From UBA6168 sp965222975 (GTDB taxonomy: Bacteria; Bacteroidota; Bacteroidia; Chitinophagales; Saprospiraceae), in contig CBDCVJ010000049.1 of assembly GCA_965222975.1 (NCBI GenBank), forward strand, positions 62,001-126,000: 64,000 bases of DNA. Reading direction: 5' to 3'. The notes beneath the pieces are model-generated. The model was given only the letters and a program-made list of their open reading frames with translations, ran no database searches and was not told the origin of the DNA. Made by a program: the position numbers and the translations under genes. Shown here in pieces: positions 36,301-44,693 of this stretch (within the stretch, counting starts at the first letter, position 1; each line of letters starts with the position of its first letter).

Positions 36301-36849
36301 ATTCGGTGCATCCACCCATACCTTGCCGCTAGGGGGAACCTGTCGGAAATTGTACCACTCATCTTTTACCCTAAATCGCTCTTGAAGCCCCTCTGTCAAA
36401 ATATCATTAGGCTCAGTGACAATCACTTCTGCTTCCTGTATCTCTGGGTGATCGGAAAAATAAGCCCCTACCAAGTGTCCATACCAGTGCCAGTCGTACT
36501 CCGTCGCAGCCGCACAATGCACCCCGACAAATCCGCCCCCTGCTTCTATAAAACGTTGAAAATCTGCTTGTTGGGCATTGTTCAATACATCACCTGAAGT
36601 ATTTAGGAAAATGACTGCTTGAAATCTGGACAAGTTTTCCTCGTTGAAATAGGCAGCATCTTCCGTTGCAGTGACTTTAAAACCTTGCTCCTCTCCCATT
36701 TCTTTAATGGCCTCAATACCAGCTTCGATAGAGGTATGGCGATATGCTTCCGTTTTTGAAAAGACAAGAACTTGAGCCTTTTGGCTGTTGTCATTTCCAC
36801 AGGAAAAAAACAAAAGAAGGATAAAAAGTAGAATAAGAAACCGATGCAT
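33358..36849 (-). CDS. ThuA domain / PQQ-type sugar dehydrogenase / PKD / cytochrome c / C-terminal carbohydrate-binding multidomain lipoprotein
   Basis: 1163 residues. Lipobox LLFFSCGN puts the lipid-bearing Cys at 17. Residues about 25-275: ThuA domain (KAQVLVFSKTEAYRHTS, GGFVGVHCAAATEYDW), a glutamine-amidotransferase-like fold linked to trehalose/sugar use. About 300-740: glucose/sorbosone dehydrogenase propeller (EILPDGRIIFLERRG, GCCHTGGSIEFDSKGNLFLS, GNYGWPFLRGNHVY), normally PQQ-dependent. About 760-840: PKD (DYDGDKMEYEWKVAGK). Near 910: haem c site CATCH in a cytochrome domain with a Met ligand region. About 1030-1163: a beta-sandwich like CBM6. Together this is a periplasmic sugar-oxidising protein with its own electron carrier, a layout common in Bacteroidota. 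Confidence 0.87.
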   Translation of the reverse strand: MHRFLILLFILLLFFSCGNDNSQKAQVLVFSKTEAYRHTSIEAGIEAIKEMGEEQGFKVTATEDAAYFNEENLSRFQAVIFLNTSGDVLNNAQQADFQRFIEAGGGFVGVHCAAATEYDWHWYGHLVGAYFSDHPEIQEAEVIVTEPNDILTEGLQERFRVKDEWYNFRQVPPSGKVWVDAPNTILSETEIGPKDSLRQLEKHIDPRVAWRYDFADPYLAEDINVVMQLDEKSYQGGKHGASHPVTWYHEYEGGRSFYTALGHTSEIYSNPDFLKILENGITYAIGDEGIDFSKTKTEHIPPEDRFIRTTLASNLNEPTELEILPDGRIIFLERRGALKMYDPIADTVTVVLQMPVYDNNEEGFLGVGLDPNWEENHWMYLFFSLMEGGRRNRLSRFFFDGEIVHVSSEVMMLEVPEIDGCCHTGGSIEFDSKGNLFLSTGDNTNPFESDGYSPSDERQGRQLWDAQRSSGNTNDLRGKILRITPQPDGSYTIPKGNLFPEGTPNTRPEIYVMGCRNPYRIAIDSKTDCLFWGDVGPDAGKDGMVRGPKGYDTFNRACEPGNYGWPFLRGNHVYQDYNFATNVSAKHHDPDRPVNNSPNNTGLRELPPVKSPLIWYSYDESTEFPWTGTGGKNPMAGPIFHAADFAEGTNVFPKYFENKFFAYEWMRDWIYIITLNENGDYVQADPFLPSQRFNNPMDMAFGPDGALYILEYGEKWFSQNADARLTKIEYASGNRKPIAKIAASKTIGADPLEVKFNASESVDYDGDKMEYEWKVAGKVVSEAGSFMNVFTRPGRYEIVLKVTDPHGAFSRDKMEITVGNEPPVVAWTLAGNQSFYFGKTEIPYSVKVIDREDGSSENGQIDLRRLRLSIDYLKEGKDIAQIILGHQTAGMSAERMKYANGLLAIEKSDCATCHAEDRKVNGPSYMDIANRYFGDATAMKKLSRKIIEGGGGEWGESTMAAHPQITQKEAESIVQYVLSFAGEVQEGNAMPLSGIFTADAHMGRDEKGAYIFQATYSDAGANGMPSLSTTDTKVLRYPKLEAENFTNASKGIRKIKETNSGNTLLTGITHGRYISFENIDLTGIKNVAFGFYEKWKVLEGTSVEVRIGGPSGDIIGRSSIVEKPVVNISKIEGIHDVFFIFKNEKRKEADIGMLDWALFGIEK

Positions 36850-36955
36850 GCAAGTAGCTTTTACATCGGCAAGGATAGGGAATTATAGAGGGATTGCACT
36901 CATTGGCGATGGGTTAAAACCTATCGTTCTTGAAATAAGGTGGAAATAGGCAAGT

Positions 36956-37066
36956 CCCAGAGGGACGGCACATTATAGCGAGGGATGTGAATCCCTCGAA
37001 AACGTGAGGCAACGCTAAGATTTCGAGGGATTCACATCCCTCGCTATAATGTGCCGTCCCTCTGGG
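36956..37066. repeat. GACGGCACATTATAGCGAGGGA palindrome family, copy 1 (perfect 46-bp arms)
   Basis: Arms 36956-37001 and 37021-37066 are exact reverse complements over 46 bp, with a 19-nt loop. Each arm also contains a smaller mirror, GAGGGAT..ATCCCTC, so it can fold as a large hairpin or as two small ones. Relatives are at 44694-44765 and 54497-54623. The element sits in the gap 36850-37172, upstream of the ThuA gene and downstream of the BatE-like gene, both leftward. Flanking GATGGGTTAAAACCTATCG is also mirrored. Confidence 0.9.
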
Positions 37067-37172
37067 CTATGAAGCGAGGCGAGACAAATAAAAAGCTAAT
37101 TTTTAATCTTTTACGAATTATAACAACTTAAACCTGATGGCTATGAGGGGTTTCAACCCCTCAAGACAAGCA

Positions 37173-37928
37173 TCAAATTTCTTCCAAATCATTCTCAGCC
37201 ACCCACCCCTTTTCGCCGTTTGATAATCTTACCTGCCAATAGCCGCCAAGGTGGTCGAGCAATTGCAATTTTTCCCCCTCCTGCAATTGAAAAATTTCCG
37301 AACCTGCCTGATCAGGAGCACTTTTCAATGACGGGCTATCAGCAATGACAATGGCCAATTTGGTGCTTTTTTCAAATGACGCCCTGCTCCATGCCAAGCC
37401 AAAAGGCAATAAACTCAATACGAGGCAAGCCAAGCCAACAATAAAGCCCATTTTGCGAAGGTCCCTGGTTTTTCCTAACTGCCATAGGCCGAGCCCTCCA
37501 ATGCCAATCCATAATAGGACGATTGCAATGATACTCCATGCCGTTGAGCCAAGGGCCATTTTCATGTTTTTCCACCATTTCGTCAGGAAAAAATCAGGCA
37601 ATTGCTCCCGGCCCTCCAATTGGGCAGTGGCAATGGATAAATTGTAGAGGGCATCTTCATCATCAGCGTTTAACAGAAGGGCGCGTTCGTAATGGAGGAC
37701 TGCTTTGCCAATATTCCCTTGTCGGAAATAGGCATTGGCGAGGTTGTATTCCAATTCAAACGATTGGAAACCTAATGCCGACACTTGCTCGTAAAGCTCA
37801 ATAGCCTTATTAAAATTATTGGCTAAATAAGCTTCATTGGCCTGTTGGAAAATAGCATCCTCTTGTCCAGCAAATGCAAGACGTGAAATGCAATTAATGA
37901 ATATGATAGCCACATATACCTTTTTCAT
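37173..37928 (-). CDS. BatE-like TPR and SH3 protein
   Basis: 251 residues. Signal peptide about 1-20. TPR helices about 25-105 (AFQQANEAYLANNFNKAIELYEQ is in this region; also NLANAYFRQGNIGKAVLHYERAL). Two TM segments follow (TAWSIIAIVLLWIGIGGLGLW and FIVGLACLVLSLLPFGLAW), then a bacterial SH3-like domain at the end (LKSAPDQAGSEIFQLQEGEKL .. GYWQVRLSNGEKGWV). This order is that of BatE of the Bacteroidota aerotolerance (Bat) operon. In most genomes batE ends a batABCD(E) cluster with MoxR; here those genes are not next to it, so it is displaced or a stand-alone relative. Confidence 0.78.
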   Translation of the reverse strand: MKKVYVAIIFINCISRLAFAGQEDAIFQQANEAYLANNFNKAIELYEQVSALGFQSFELEYNLANAYFRQGNIGKAVLHYERALLLNADDEDALYNLSIATAQLEGREQLPDFFLTKWWKNMKMALGSTAWSIIAIVLLWIGIGGLGLWQLGKTRDLRKMGFIVGLACLVLSLLPFGLAWSRASFEKSTKLAIVIADSPSLKSAPDQAGSEIFQLQEGEKLQLLDHLGGYWQVRLSNGEKGWVAENDLEEI

Positions 37929-38004
37929 GCTGTGGATTTTTTTGCGAAAATAAGTAAAATTGGAAACCCGTTTTTTCCCCGTTTAACAGGTTGAACAGTT
38001 TTAT

Positions 38005-38012
38005 TACCTTTG
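38005..38012 (+). promoter_or_regulatory. TAnnTTTG -7 box for the second Uma2 gene
   Basis: TACCTTTG, exact -7 consensus, 15 bp before the ATG at 38028. A TTG-initiated frame from 38010 would start inside this box, so the ATG at 38028 is preferred. Confidence 0.55.
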
Positions 38013-38027
38013 AAAAAAAATTCAATC

Positions 38028-38714
38028 ATGGCCACATCCGTACTTGCCGCATTTAAACTTCCATTCACATTGATCGAGCGCCTTGAAATGGGGGAAGAGA
38101 AATTTTCCGTCCCAGCCACTTTTAAAGAATATCTCGCCTTCGCCGATAAATGTGATTACAAAGTAGAATACTCCAATGGCAAAATAACAACTATGGGATC
38201 TCCAACAGACACACACGAATTAATATGTTTAAACATTGGCTGGATTCTGAACAGCTTTTTTGAAGATCAAGAAAATTATCGGGCTTATGGCAGCAACCTT
38301 GGACTGCTCCTCGAAGAAACAGGTGCTCATTACAGGCCAGACACCACGCTTTTAAATAGTCCGCCTGTGCATGTGACACATAAAATAGGCAAGAGGATGT
38401 TCAAATCAGTCAATAATCCTTATGCTGTTTTTGAGGTGTTTTCAAATGGCACCATGAAATACGATATGGACGAAAAACTGCCCAATTACAAACAGTCCAA
38501 GCACCTAAACTTTATTATATACATCAATCAACACCGCCCTTTTGTTACTGTGTGGAAACGAACTAAAACACCTGGTGAGTGGCTGACCAAGGATTACAAT
38601 GGCCTTGGAGCATCATTTGAACTGGATGGGAAAAAAGTCGAGCTGAACAAACTGTATAAAAAGGTCATCTTCCTTGGAAATGGCAAAAAGAAATCAGAGA
38701 AAAAAAAGGCTTGA
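38028..38714 (+). CDS. Uma2 family endonuclease-fold protein (copy 2)
   Basis: 228 residues from MATSVLAAFKLPFTLIER. The Uma2/DUF820 core is present: VPATFKEYLAFADKCDYKVEYSNGKI (in part), TDTHELICLNIGWIL, HYRPDTTLLN (Asp), and NPYAVFEVFSNGTMKYDMDEK (Glu). The Lys of a strict PD-(D/E)XK site is not at the usual spot, so catalytic activity is less sure than for the copy at 25624. A basic tail (KKKSEKKKA) ends the protein. It is only distantly like copy 1, so it is not a recent duplicate. The next gene starts 12 bp after the stop. Confidence 0.82.
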   Translation: MATSVLAAFKLPFTLIERLEMGEEKFSVPATFKEYLAFADKCDYKVEYSNGKITTMGSPTDTHELICLNIGWILNSFFEDQENYRAYGSNLGLLLEETGAHYRPDTTLLNSPPVHVTHKIGKRMFKSVNNPYAVFEVFSNGTMKYDMDEKLPNYKQSKHLNFIIYINQHRPFVTVWKRTKTPGEWLTKDYNGLGASFELDGKKVELNKLYKKVIFLGNGKKKSEKKKA

Positions 38715-38726
38715 TTTTATTATAAA

Positions 38727-39713
38727 ATGAAAAACGCCCTACTCCGCCTTCGTGCTACCTGGCATCCCAATATGTACCATGGCTGGGGCATTGAAAAAAG
38801 CTATTTCGAAGGCTGGTATTTTAAAATCGTTGATGCGGCTGAAAAGCATGTTTTTGCCATTATCCCTGGCATTTCAAAAGATACAGATGGGAAAAAGCAT
38901 GCCTTCATTCAAGTGTTGGATGGCAAGCAATGCAAGGCCACTTACCATAATTTTGGCGCAAACGATTTTAAGCCCTCCAAAAAAGGATTCCACCTTCAAC
39001 TCGGCAATAATTCCTTCTCTTCCAATGCTTTAGAACTCGACTTACCTGAATTGAAAGGTAGTCTATCACTGCAAAACCCACACCCCTGGCCCAAGATGTT
39101 GGGCGCTCCGGGCATCATGGGGTGGTATTCTTTTGTACCTTTTATGGAGTGCTATCATGGGGTAGTTAGCTTGCACCATTTGCTTTCGGGAGAATTGGAA
39201 GTATATGGCAAAACAACAGATTTTACAGGTGGCATTGGATACATAGAAAAAGACTGGGGCACGTCGTTTCCACGCTCGTGGATTTGGATGCAATCGAACC
39301 ATTTTGATTTGGATGAAAAAATATGCCTGATGGCCTCGGTGGCACATATCCCATGGCTGGGAAGTTATTTTATTGGCTATATTGTGGGTTTCCTATGGAA
39401 TGGAAAATTACACCGATTTGCCACCTATACAGGGGCAAAAATGAAAGCTGCTTTGACTAGTAAAGAAGTTCATCTCTCTTTTAAAGACAGTCGTTATCGT
39501 CTTGAAATAACAGGCAAACAAGCCCCAGGTGCAAAACTCGTTTCTCCTATTACTGGCGAAATGACAGGCAAGGTCAATGAAAGCATGCAAGGTGTTTTGC
39601 ACATCCGCTTTTTTGAAAATGAAAAATTGATTTTTGAAGGTACAGGTAAGAATGCAGGATTGGAAATAGCAGGGGAAGTGGATGAATTATTGACAAATGA
39701 ATGGCGGAGGTAA
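38727..39713 (+). CDS. Tocopherol cyclase-like protein
   Basis: 328 residues. The opening RATWHPNMYHGWGIEKSYFEGWYFKIV and later CYHGVVSLHHLLSGELEVYG, IGYIEKDWGTSFPRSWIWMQSNHF are the marks of the tocopherol cyclase family (each quoted in pieces: WHPNMYHGWG, SYFEGWYFKIV, EKDWGTSFPRSWIWMQSNHF). In plants the enzyme closes the chromanol ring of vitamin E. Bacterial members outside phototrophs have unknown substrates. No signal peptide. It is 12 bp after Uma2 and convergent with the membrane protein at 39721. The family call is firm, the reaction is not. Confidence 0.82.
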   Translation: MKNALLRLRATWHPNMYHGWGIEKSYFEGWYFKIVDAAEKHVFAIIPGISKDTDGKKHAFIQVLDGKQCKATYHNFGANDFKPSKKGFHLQLGNNSFSSNALELDLPELKGSLSLQNPHPWPKMLGAPGIMGWYSFVPFMECYHGVVSLHHLLSGELEVYGKTTDFTGGIGYIEKDWGTSFPRSWIWMQSNHFDLDEKICLMASVAHIPWLGSYFIGYIVGFLWNGKLHRFATYTGAKMKAALTSKEVHLSFKDSRYRLEITGKQAPGAKLVSPITGEMTGKVNESMQGVLHIRFFENEKLIFEGTGKNAGLEIAGEVDELLTNEWRR

Positions 39714-39720
39714 AAAGAAA

Positions 39721-40572
39721 TTAATTTTTATTGAAGTGAAAATTATTTACCCCTCCATACATTGCTACTTTAAAAATCCACCTACTAAAAATCAACAACT
39801 GCTGCAAAACAAAAAATACGAATATCAATATTACCGAAGTCATCCCCAAGGCACTTTCCAACTGCCAATAAATGATAATTAAAATTAATTGCAAAAACAG
39901 AAACAATAAAAACAATCCGGCTAAAGGTAAAAAACGACGAACAGAAAACCTAAAACCTTTTTTAATAGCTTCCCAATTTTTTATTTCTTCTGTCATTACT
40001 TTCAATCGGGCAACGACCGACCAATTAAACAAGAATATTAACCCAATAAAATAAAAGAAAGCAACTCCAATCAATAAAAATACCGATATTTTTTCAGATG
40101 AAAACACTTCCGCTGATTTTTGGAAAAAACCTAAAAAAGGCAGCCATATAGCGCCCGTCAACACAACAGCTATCAAAATAAAAAATAGAGCGATTTTTAA
40201 AAATTTAAAAAAATAGGTAGCCCCACCTTCCCAAAATATTTTCCAGCCCGATTTTTCTTTTACAACTGCATATAATATTCCAGCGTTTACAAATATTCCA
40301 AATATTAAATAAACCAATAAGACCCACCGCAACTGACCCAACAAAGGTGATAAAGAAGCACCATGTACATTAAAAAAGTCAGTTGCAACGGTATCATTAT
40401 ACCCTTTCAATAATTTACTGATTTCCAAGGAATTACCAATGGATGCTTCAAACACCTGATACACTTGAATGCCAAGTGGGATAGCTATGAGCAACTGAAA
40501 CACATAAGCAATTAGTGCTGTGCGCCATTGTTTCAACCCAGTTCGTAGTCCATATTTAAAAGAAGCGAACAT
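39721..40572 (-). CDS. Integral membrane protein, unknown
   Basis: 283 residues with about six long hydrophobic segments (ALIAYVFQLLIAIPLGIQVY, LLVYLIFGIFVNAGILYAVV, ALFFILIAVVLTGAIWLPFL, SVFLLIGVAFFYFIGLIFLF, LAGLFLLFLFLQLILIIIYW, SVILIFVFFVLQQLLIF). No named family recognised. A cytoplasmic stretch KVMTEEIKNWEAIKKGFRF is amphipathic. AT-rich. It begins 57 bp after the peptidase gene's stop (same strand), possibly co-transcribed with it. Confidence 0.65.
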   Translation of the reverse strand: MFASFKYGLRTGLKQWRTALIAYVFQLLIAIPLGIQVYQVFEASIGNSLEISKLLKGYNDTVATDFFNVHGASLSPLLGQLRWVLLVYLIFGIFVNAGILYAVVKEKSGWKIFWEGGATYFFKFLKIALFFILIAVVLTGAIWLPFLGFFQKSAEVFSSEKISVFLLIGVAFFYFIGLIFLFNWSVVARLKVMTEEIKNWEAIKKGFRFSVRRFLPLAGLFLLFLFLQLILIIIYWQLESALGMTSVILIFVFFVLQQLLIFSRWIFKVAMYGGVNNFHFNKN

Positions 40573-40628
40573 TTATTTAATTAAAATAGAATTTTAGCGA
40601 AACCTGCAACTTGAAACCTGCAACACAT

Positions 40629-42608
40629 CTAAATCAAAAACCCAACCGTCAGCATAGCATTTTGAATCCAAAAAACAGCTTTGGCAGCGATTTTAAAAAG
40701 TGGTGATTTAGGAGGCTCAATAATCAGACTATTGTTATTTAAATCGAGATCGAGCCATATTTTTTGGTTGGGATCAATATGTGCAGAAATTATTTTTTTA
40801 TGGCCATTATATTCAAAGGATTTTCGGCGGCCATGACCATCCCATTTTTCCATTATTTTAGAACCATCGTCAAAAACAATTTCGACTTCTAATGGGAAAA
40901 TCATATCACCTTTTCGATATAAAACCACTTCGGAATTATAGCCATCTTTTGTTTCCCCATATTTATGCATATCCCCTACCCCATTTTCATCAAACAGTCC
41001 ATGTGGTGTCATGAATTTATCATTGGAAATACTGCCCACTGCATAATCACACACATCTGTGGTATAAATGCATTGATGAAAAATAGATGTAATTCTACTG
41101 CCCATTTCTTCCCCCAATTCTTTTTTAGCCACTTCCTCCAACACCGCAAAAAAATCATCGGCTTTTGGATGACGGAATTTCCAACGATCAAAATAAGTCA
41201 TGATGATTTTATCCATAACTTCATCACCGACAATATTTTGCAAAGTGTGCAATGAGGTAGCTGTTTTACTATAAATCAATCCTTTACGGCCTTCCACAAA
41301 TTCCCAGCTCGGCCTTGCAATGATGCCAACTTGTGGATTGGGCATTCCGGTATATTCCCCCCTCGTTTTTTCTGTACTGGTATATCTATAATCAAACATA
41401 TCCACTAAATAGGTATAAGCCCCATCGACAATGCGATCTTCTAAATAGGTGACGAACCCTTCATCGAGCCAAGCCTCTTCTTTTTCGTTCGAAGCAACCA
41501 TGCCCATAAAATACTGGTGCGAAAATTCGTGCGCCGCAAGTGCTTCTGAATTTTTTACCCCCAAAGGCATATTGTAGAAAGTACCTGCCGTAATTAAGGT
41601 TGGATATTCCATCAGGCCAGAACGAAGCCCATGCAAAGGTGGGTCAACGACCGTGATGGTTGTGTAAGGATACGGGCCAACGTGTTTCGTCAAATAATTC
41701 AGTGAATGTTCAATGGCCTCAATATACCGCTCAGCCAACATGCAATGCTCAGGCGGTATAAGCAACCGAATGCGAACATGCTCCCACATCTCAACATATT
41801 CTTCAAAATTTGAGTAAGCTGTCCAGGCGAAATCAATAATATCTTCGGCGTGAAAATGCCGGGTGGTGGTTCCATCCCCATTCTTTCGTTCTTCGACTTT
41901 ACAGCCAGAAGCACCTATCACCAAATGATCGGAGGCTGTAATCTCCACATGGTAAACACCAAAATCCGCATAGAACTCAGTCATGCGGTGGAATTGGTGG
42001 CAGTTCCAGCCCCATTTCCCGTCCATATTGATTTGATAGACCCCTGCCTGTGGAAACCAATGCACAAAGAGAAAATAATCGTCTTTGCTATATCCGGCCC
42101 GAGCAATGATCTTTGGCATTTTGGCCGTGAATTTCATATTCAAAATCAATGTATCACCTGGCACAAGTGCCTGATCGAGTGGCACTTGTAGTACCGATTG
42201 ATCCATTTCATTATCATCATCAGGATGGATGTAGCGAATGCTGGGGGTAAGTTCAGGGCCACCTTCCCTGCCAATGCTGTCCACGTTGATCCACCCCCAT
42301 TCTTCAGCTTTTCTATCTGAAAAACTTTGATCGAAAATGGTATTAGCTCCTTTAAGGAAAGTGGATTCTGAATTTTTAAATGCGTTGAGGTACATATAAA
42401 AGCGCATCTCATGCAGCGTATCGGGCGAGGTATTGATCCAGGTAAGTGTTTCGGTCGCCGCAATTTTCTTTGCCTCATGGTCAAGAGCCAAAGCGATATC
42501 GTAATTGGCATTGCGAATGCTCAAAGGTTTGGCGAAATAAGGATCACATTGCCCTTGCAATGCAGCATTCTTCACAAAGAAAATCAGGCTAAACCAAAAG
42601 TATTTCAT
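40629..42608 (-). CDS. M1 family metallopeptidase, secreted
   Basis: 659 residues from the ATG at 42608 (MKYFWFSLIFFVKNAALQGQ, a signal peptide). A start at 42701 is also possible, overlapping the RpiB-like stop by ATGA, but would bury the signal. The zinc site of gluzincins is clear: AAHEFSHQYFMGM, then EKEEAWLDEGFVTYLED, giving HExxH and the Glu ligand 18 residues on, around residue 360. The aminopeptidase N-like fold precedes it (beta sandwich about 25-250). The usual GAMEN exopeptidase motif is replaced by RSGLMEYPTLI, so the substrate may differ. It probably degrades peptides in the periplasm or outside. Confidence 0.87.
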   Translation of the reverse strand: MKYFWFSLIFFVKNAALQGQCDPYFAKPLSIRNANYDIALALDHEAKKIAATETLTWINTSPDTLHEMRFYMYLNAFKNSESTFLKGANTIFDQSFSDRKAEEWGWINVDSIGREGGPELTPSIRYIHPDDDNEMDQSVLQVPLDQALVPGDTLILNMKFTAKMPKIIARAGYSKDDYFLFVHWFPQAGVYQINMDGKWGWNCHQFHRMTEFYADFGVYHVEITASDHLVIGASGCKVEERKNGDGTTTRHFHAEDIIDFAWTAYSNFEEYVEMWEHVRIRLLIPPEHCMLAERYIEAIEHSLNYLTKHVGPYPYTTITVVDPPLHGLRSGLMEYPTLITAGTFYNMPLGVKNSEALAAHEFSHQYFMGMVASNEKEEAWLDEGFVTYLEDRIVDGAYTYLVDMFDYRYTSTEKTRGEYTGMPNPQVGIIARPSWEFVEGRKGLIYSKTATSLHTLQNIVGDEVMDKIIMTYFDRWKFRHPKADDFFAVLEEVAKKELGEEMGSRITSIFHQCIYTTDVCDYAVGSISNDKFMTPHGLFDENGVGDMHKYGETKDGYNSEVVLYRKGDMIFPLEVEIVFDDGSKIMEKWDGHGRRKSFEYNGHKKIISAHIDPNQKIWLDLDLNNNSLIIEPPKSPLFKIAAKAVFWIQNAMLTVGFLI

Positions 42609-42697
42609 CAGATAAATGGAGTTTTTTCCAAAAGCACAAAGTAAGGAAGTTGAGGAGATTTTGAGAAATGGCGAAATGCTCAGGATGTTCCAGTGAT

Positions 42698-43150
42698 TCA
42701 TTGTTTCATAAGTTTTTCCTCTGCCATTTTTAAGTAAACGAGACAGTCTGCATCTTCTTTATCCTCACTCGGTTTATTCTCAAACCAGGCATCGAGCATT
42801 TCTTTGGCAATGGTTTCGGAGGTGGCCCGTAAGCTCATACAAAGGATATTTGCGTCGTTCCATTTTCGGGCGCCGGCCGCTGTCTCGGCATCATGACAAA
42901 GGGCAGCCCGAATGCCTTTCACCTTATTCGCAGCGAGGGAAATGCCTGTACCAGTCCAGCAGAACAAGACTGCCTGGTCAAATTCACCTGATGCTACTTT
43001 TTCCGCAACTTCAATGGCAACCTTTGGCCACGGTGCATCTTCTGTGATCAATGCTCCATGAGATTCTACTTCATGCCCCATTGCTATCAATTCTTTTATA
43101 ACAGATTCAACAACAGGCATTTTCATATCTGATCCTACTGCTATTTTCAT
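42698..43150 (-). CDS. RpiB/LacA/LacB family protein lacking key RpiB residues
   Basis: 150 residues with the RpiB fold but altered active site. The CDHAG of true RpiB reads GSDMKMPVV (no His); the anion-hole loop CGSGNG reads CWTGTG; and the C-terminal GGRHERR is missing, replaced by an acidic EDKEDADCLVYL. It keeps NKVKGIRAALCHDAETAAGARKWNDANILCMSLR. It may act on another sugar phosphate or on none. Its stop overlaps an alternative start of the peptidase gene. The canonical rpiB is at 19575. Confidence 0.78.
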   Translation of the reverse strand: MKIAVGSDMKMPVVESVIKELIAMGHEVESHGALITEDAPWPKVAIEVAEKVASGEFDQAVLFCWTGTGISLAANKVKGIRAALCHDAETAAGARKWNDANILCMSLRATSETIAKEMLDAWFENKPSEDKEDADCLVYLKMAEEKLMKQ

Positions 43151-43407
43151 ATTTATTTGGTATTTATTTGATTAGAAAACATTCAAGTTAAAGCTGCTAT
43201 TTAGAAAATGTCTACCAAAATTTGAATTTCCGTCCCAATATTTCTTTCGTTACCTTATTTTTTTAGAATTTTGTCGGCTTTCCAAAAATAGTTATTACCT
43301 ATTTCCAATAAAATCAAATTGAAAGAATAATACTTTCCTATTTACCATTAATAAATAGCGCAACGAATTTTTTCATCAATCATTTACATTCAAACTACTT
43401 TCAAAAC

Positions 43408-44478
43408 ATGAATAACGGGAATCCAATCATCGCAGGCATCCAACAAATCGGAATAGGAAATGCGCATGTACACGACACCTGGCGTTGGTACAGGGAGCAT
43501 TTTAATTTCGACATACCCATTTTCGAAGAAGCCGCAGAAGCAAGGCTCATGTTGCCTTATACGGGAGGAGAACCCCGTAAGCGCCACGCCATACTTGCAG
43601 TAAACCTCCGAGGTGGCGGCGGCCTTGAAATCTGGCAATATACGGAGCGCAAGCCCCAACCTCCTGCGTTTCAGCCTATGTTGGGTGATTTGGGCATTTA
43701 TATTTTAAAAATCAAATCTTCTGATGCGCTGGCAACGCACCGCTTTCTGAAAAGCAAAAACGCCAACCTGCTCAACGGAGTGACTTTGAACCCCGCTGCC
43801 CAAAAACATTTTTTCCTGAGCGATCCTTTTGGCAATCTGGTAGAAGTTGTGGAGGAAGAAGATGGTTGGTTTACCAAAGGCCGTGCATCAATGGGAGGGG
43901 TGTTTGGGTGTACCATTGGTGTGACTGATATCGACCGTTCACTGCCTTTTTACAGAGACATACTTGGCTACGATGAGATCGTTTTTGATGAAACAGCCTC
44001 TTTCAATGATTTGAGCGTCATACCCGGAGGTGCTGAACAATGCCGTCGGGTGCTGTTACGTCATAGTGTTCCAAGGCGAGGCGCTTTTTCCCGCTTATTT
44101 GGGAATAACGAAATCGAATTGGTACAAGTAACCAACCGCAAGCCACGGCAAATTTTCGAGAACCGCTTTTGGGGCGACCTCGGCTACATCCACCTCTGCT
44201 TTGAAATAGCAGGCATGGATGCCATGCGCCAAAAATGCAAAGACCACGGCTACCCTTTCACTGTCGATAGTGGCGACAGCTTTGACATGGGGGAAGCAGC
44301 AGGCCACTTCAGTTATATCGAAGACCCCGATGGCACTTTGATCGAATTTGTGGAAACACACAAGATTCCATTAATGAAAAAACTGGGTTGGTACCTCGAT
44401 TTAAGGAAACGACCGCATGGGAAGAGCTTGCCGGATTGGATGTTGAAGACGCTTGGGTTTGGGCGGGTGAAGAATTAG
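43408..44478 (+). CDS. Two-domain VOC (glyoxalase/dioxygenase fold) protein
   Basis: 356 residues with two vicinal-oxygen-chelate modules, about 8-145 and 155-315. Each begins with a typical first strand (GIQQIGIGNAHVHDTWRWY; GCTIGVTDIDRSLPFYRDIL) and ends with the closing strand holding a Glu (DPFGNLVEVVEEEDGW; EDPDGTLIEFVETHKI). His in GIGNAHVHD and LGYIHLCFEIAG and the Glu residues can hold a metal. Related proteins are extradiol dioxygenases or isomerases of unknown substrate. The C-terminal basic tail is LRKRPHGKSLPDWMLK. It stands alone between leftward genes. Confidence 0.8.
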   Translation: MNNGNPIIAGIQQIGIGNAHVHDTWRWYREHFNFDIPIFEEAAEARLMLPYTGGEPRKRHAILAVNLRGGGGLEIWQYTERKPQPPAFQPMLGDLGIYILKIKSSDALATHRFLKSKNANLLNGVTLNPAAQKHFFLSDPFGNLVEVVEEEDGWFTKGRASMGGVFGCTIGVTDIDRSLPFYRDILGYDEIVFDETASFNDLSVIPGGAEQCRRVLLRHSVPRRGAFSRLFGNNEIELVQVTNRKPRQIFENRFWGDLGYIHLCFEIAGMDAMRQKCKDHGYPFTVDSGDSFDMGEAAGHFSYIEDPDGTLIEFVETHKIPLMKKLGWYLDLRKRPHGKSLPDWMLKTLGFGRVKN

Positions 44479-44693
44479 TAATAGCTGATCCCGCTATTGG
44501 CCGAACCAGAAATTGGAAGGATTTTCAATATACCGCTTTGGGCGGGGCGGTCGGAGCAAGCATTGTAATAATGTTAAATGACAGAAAAGAATAGCAGGTT
44601 GGTGATTGATGCAAATGGCGGGTTAAAAATTGATTTTGATTTTTTATCTATACGAACAAATATTTTAAAATTTATCTCAACTCATCCCATCTG

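Noticed and set aside
36956..37066. CRISPR-like or rho-independent terminator reading of the palindrome
   Set aside because: Only one repeat unit with mirrored arms, no spacers; arms far longer than terminators and copies occur at unrelated sites.
42608..42701. Longer N-terminus for the M1 peptidase starting at 42701 (ATGA overlap with the RpiB-like gene)
   Set aside because: The overlap is tempting as translational coupling, but the signal peptide begins at the inner ATG (42608).
44388..44594. 68-residue frame overlapping the end of the VOC gene
   Set aside because: Starts well inside the VOC coding region in another frame; nothing supports translation.
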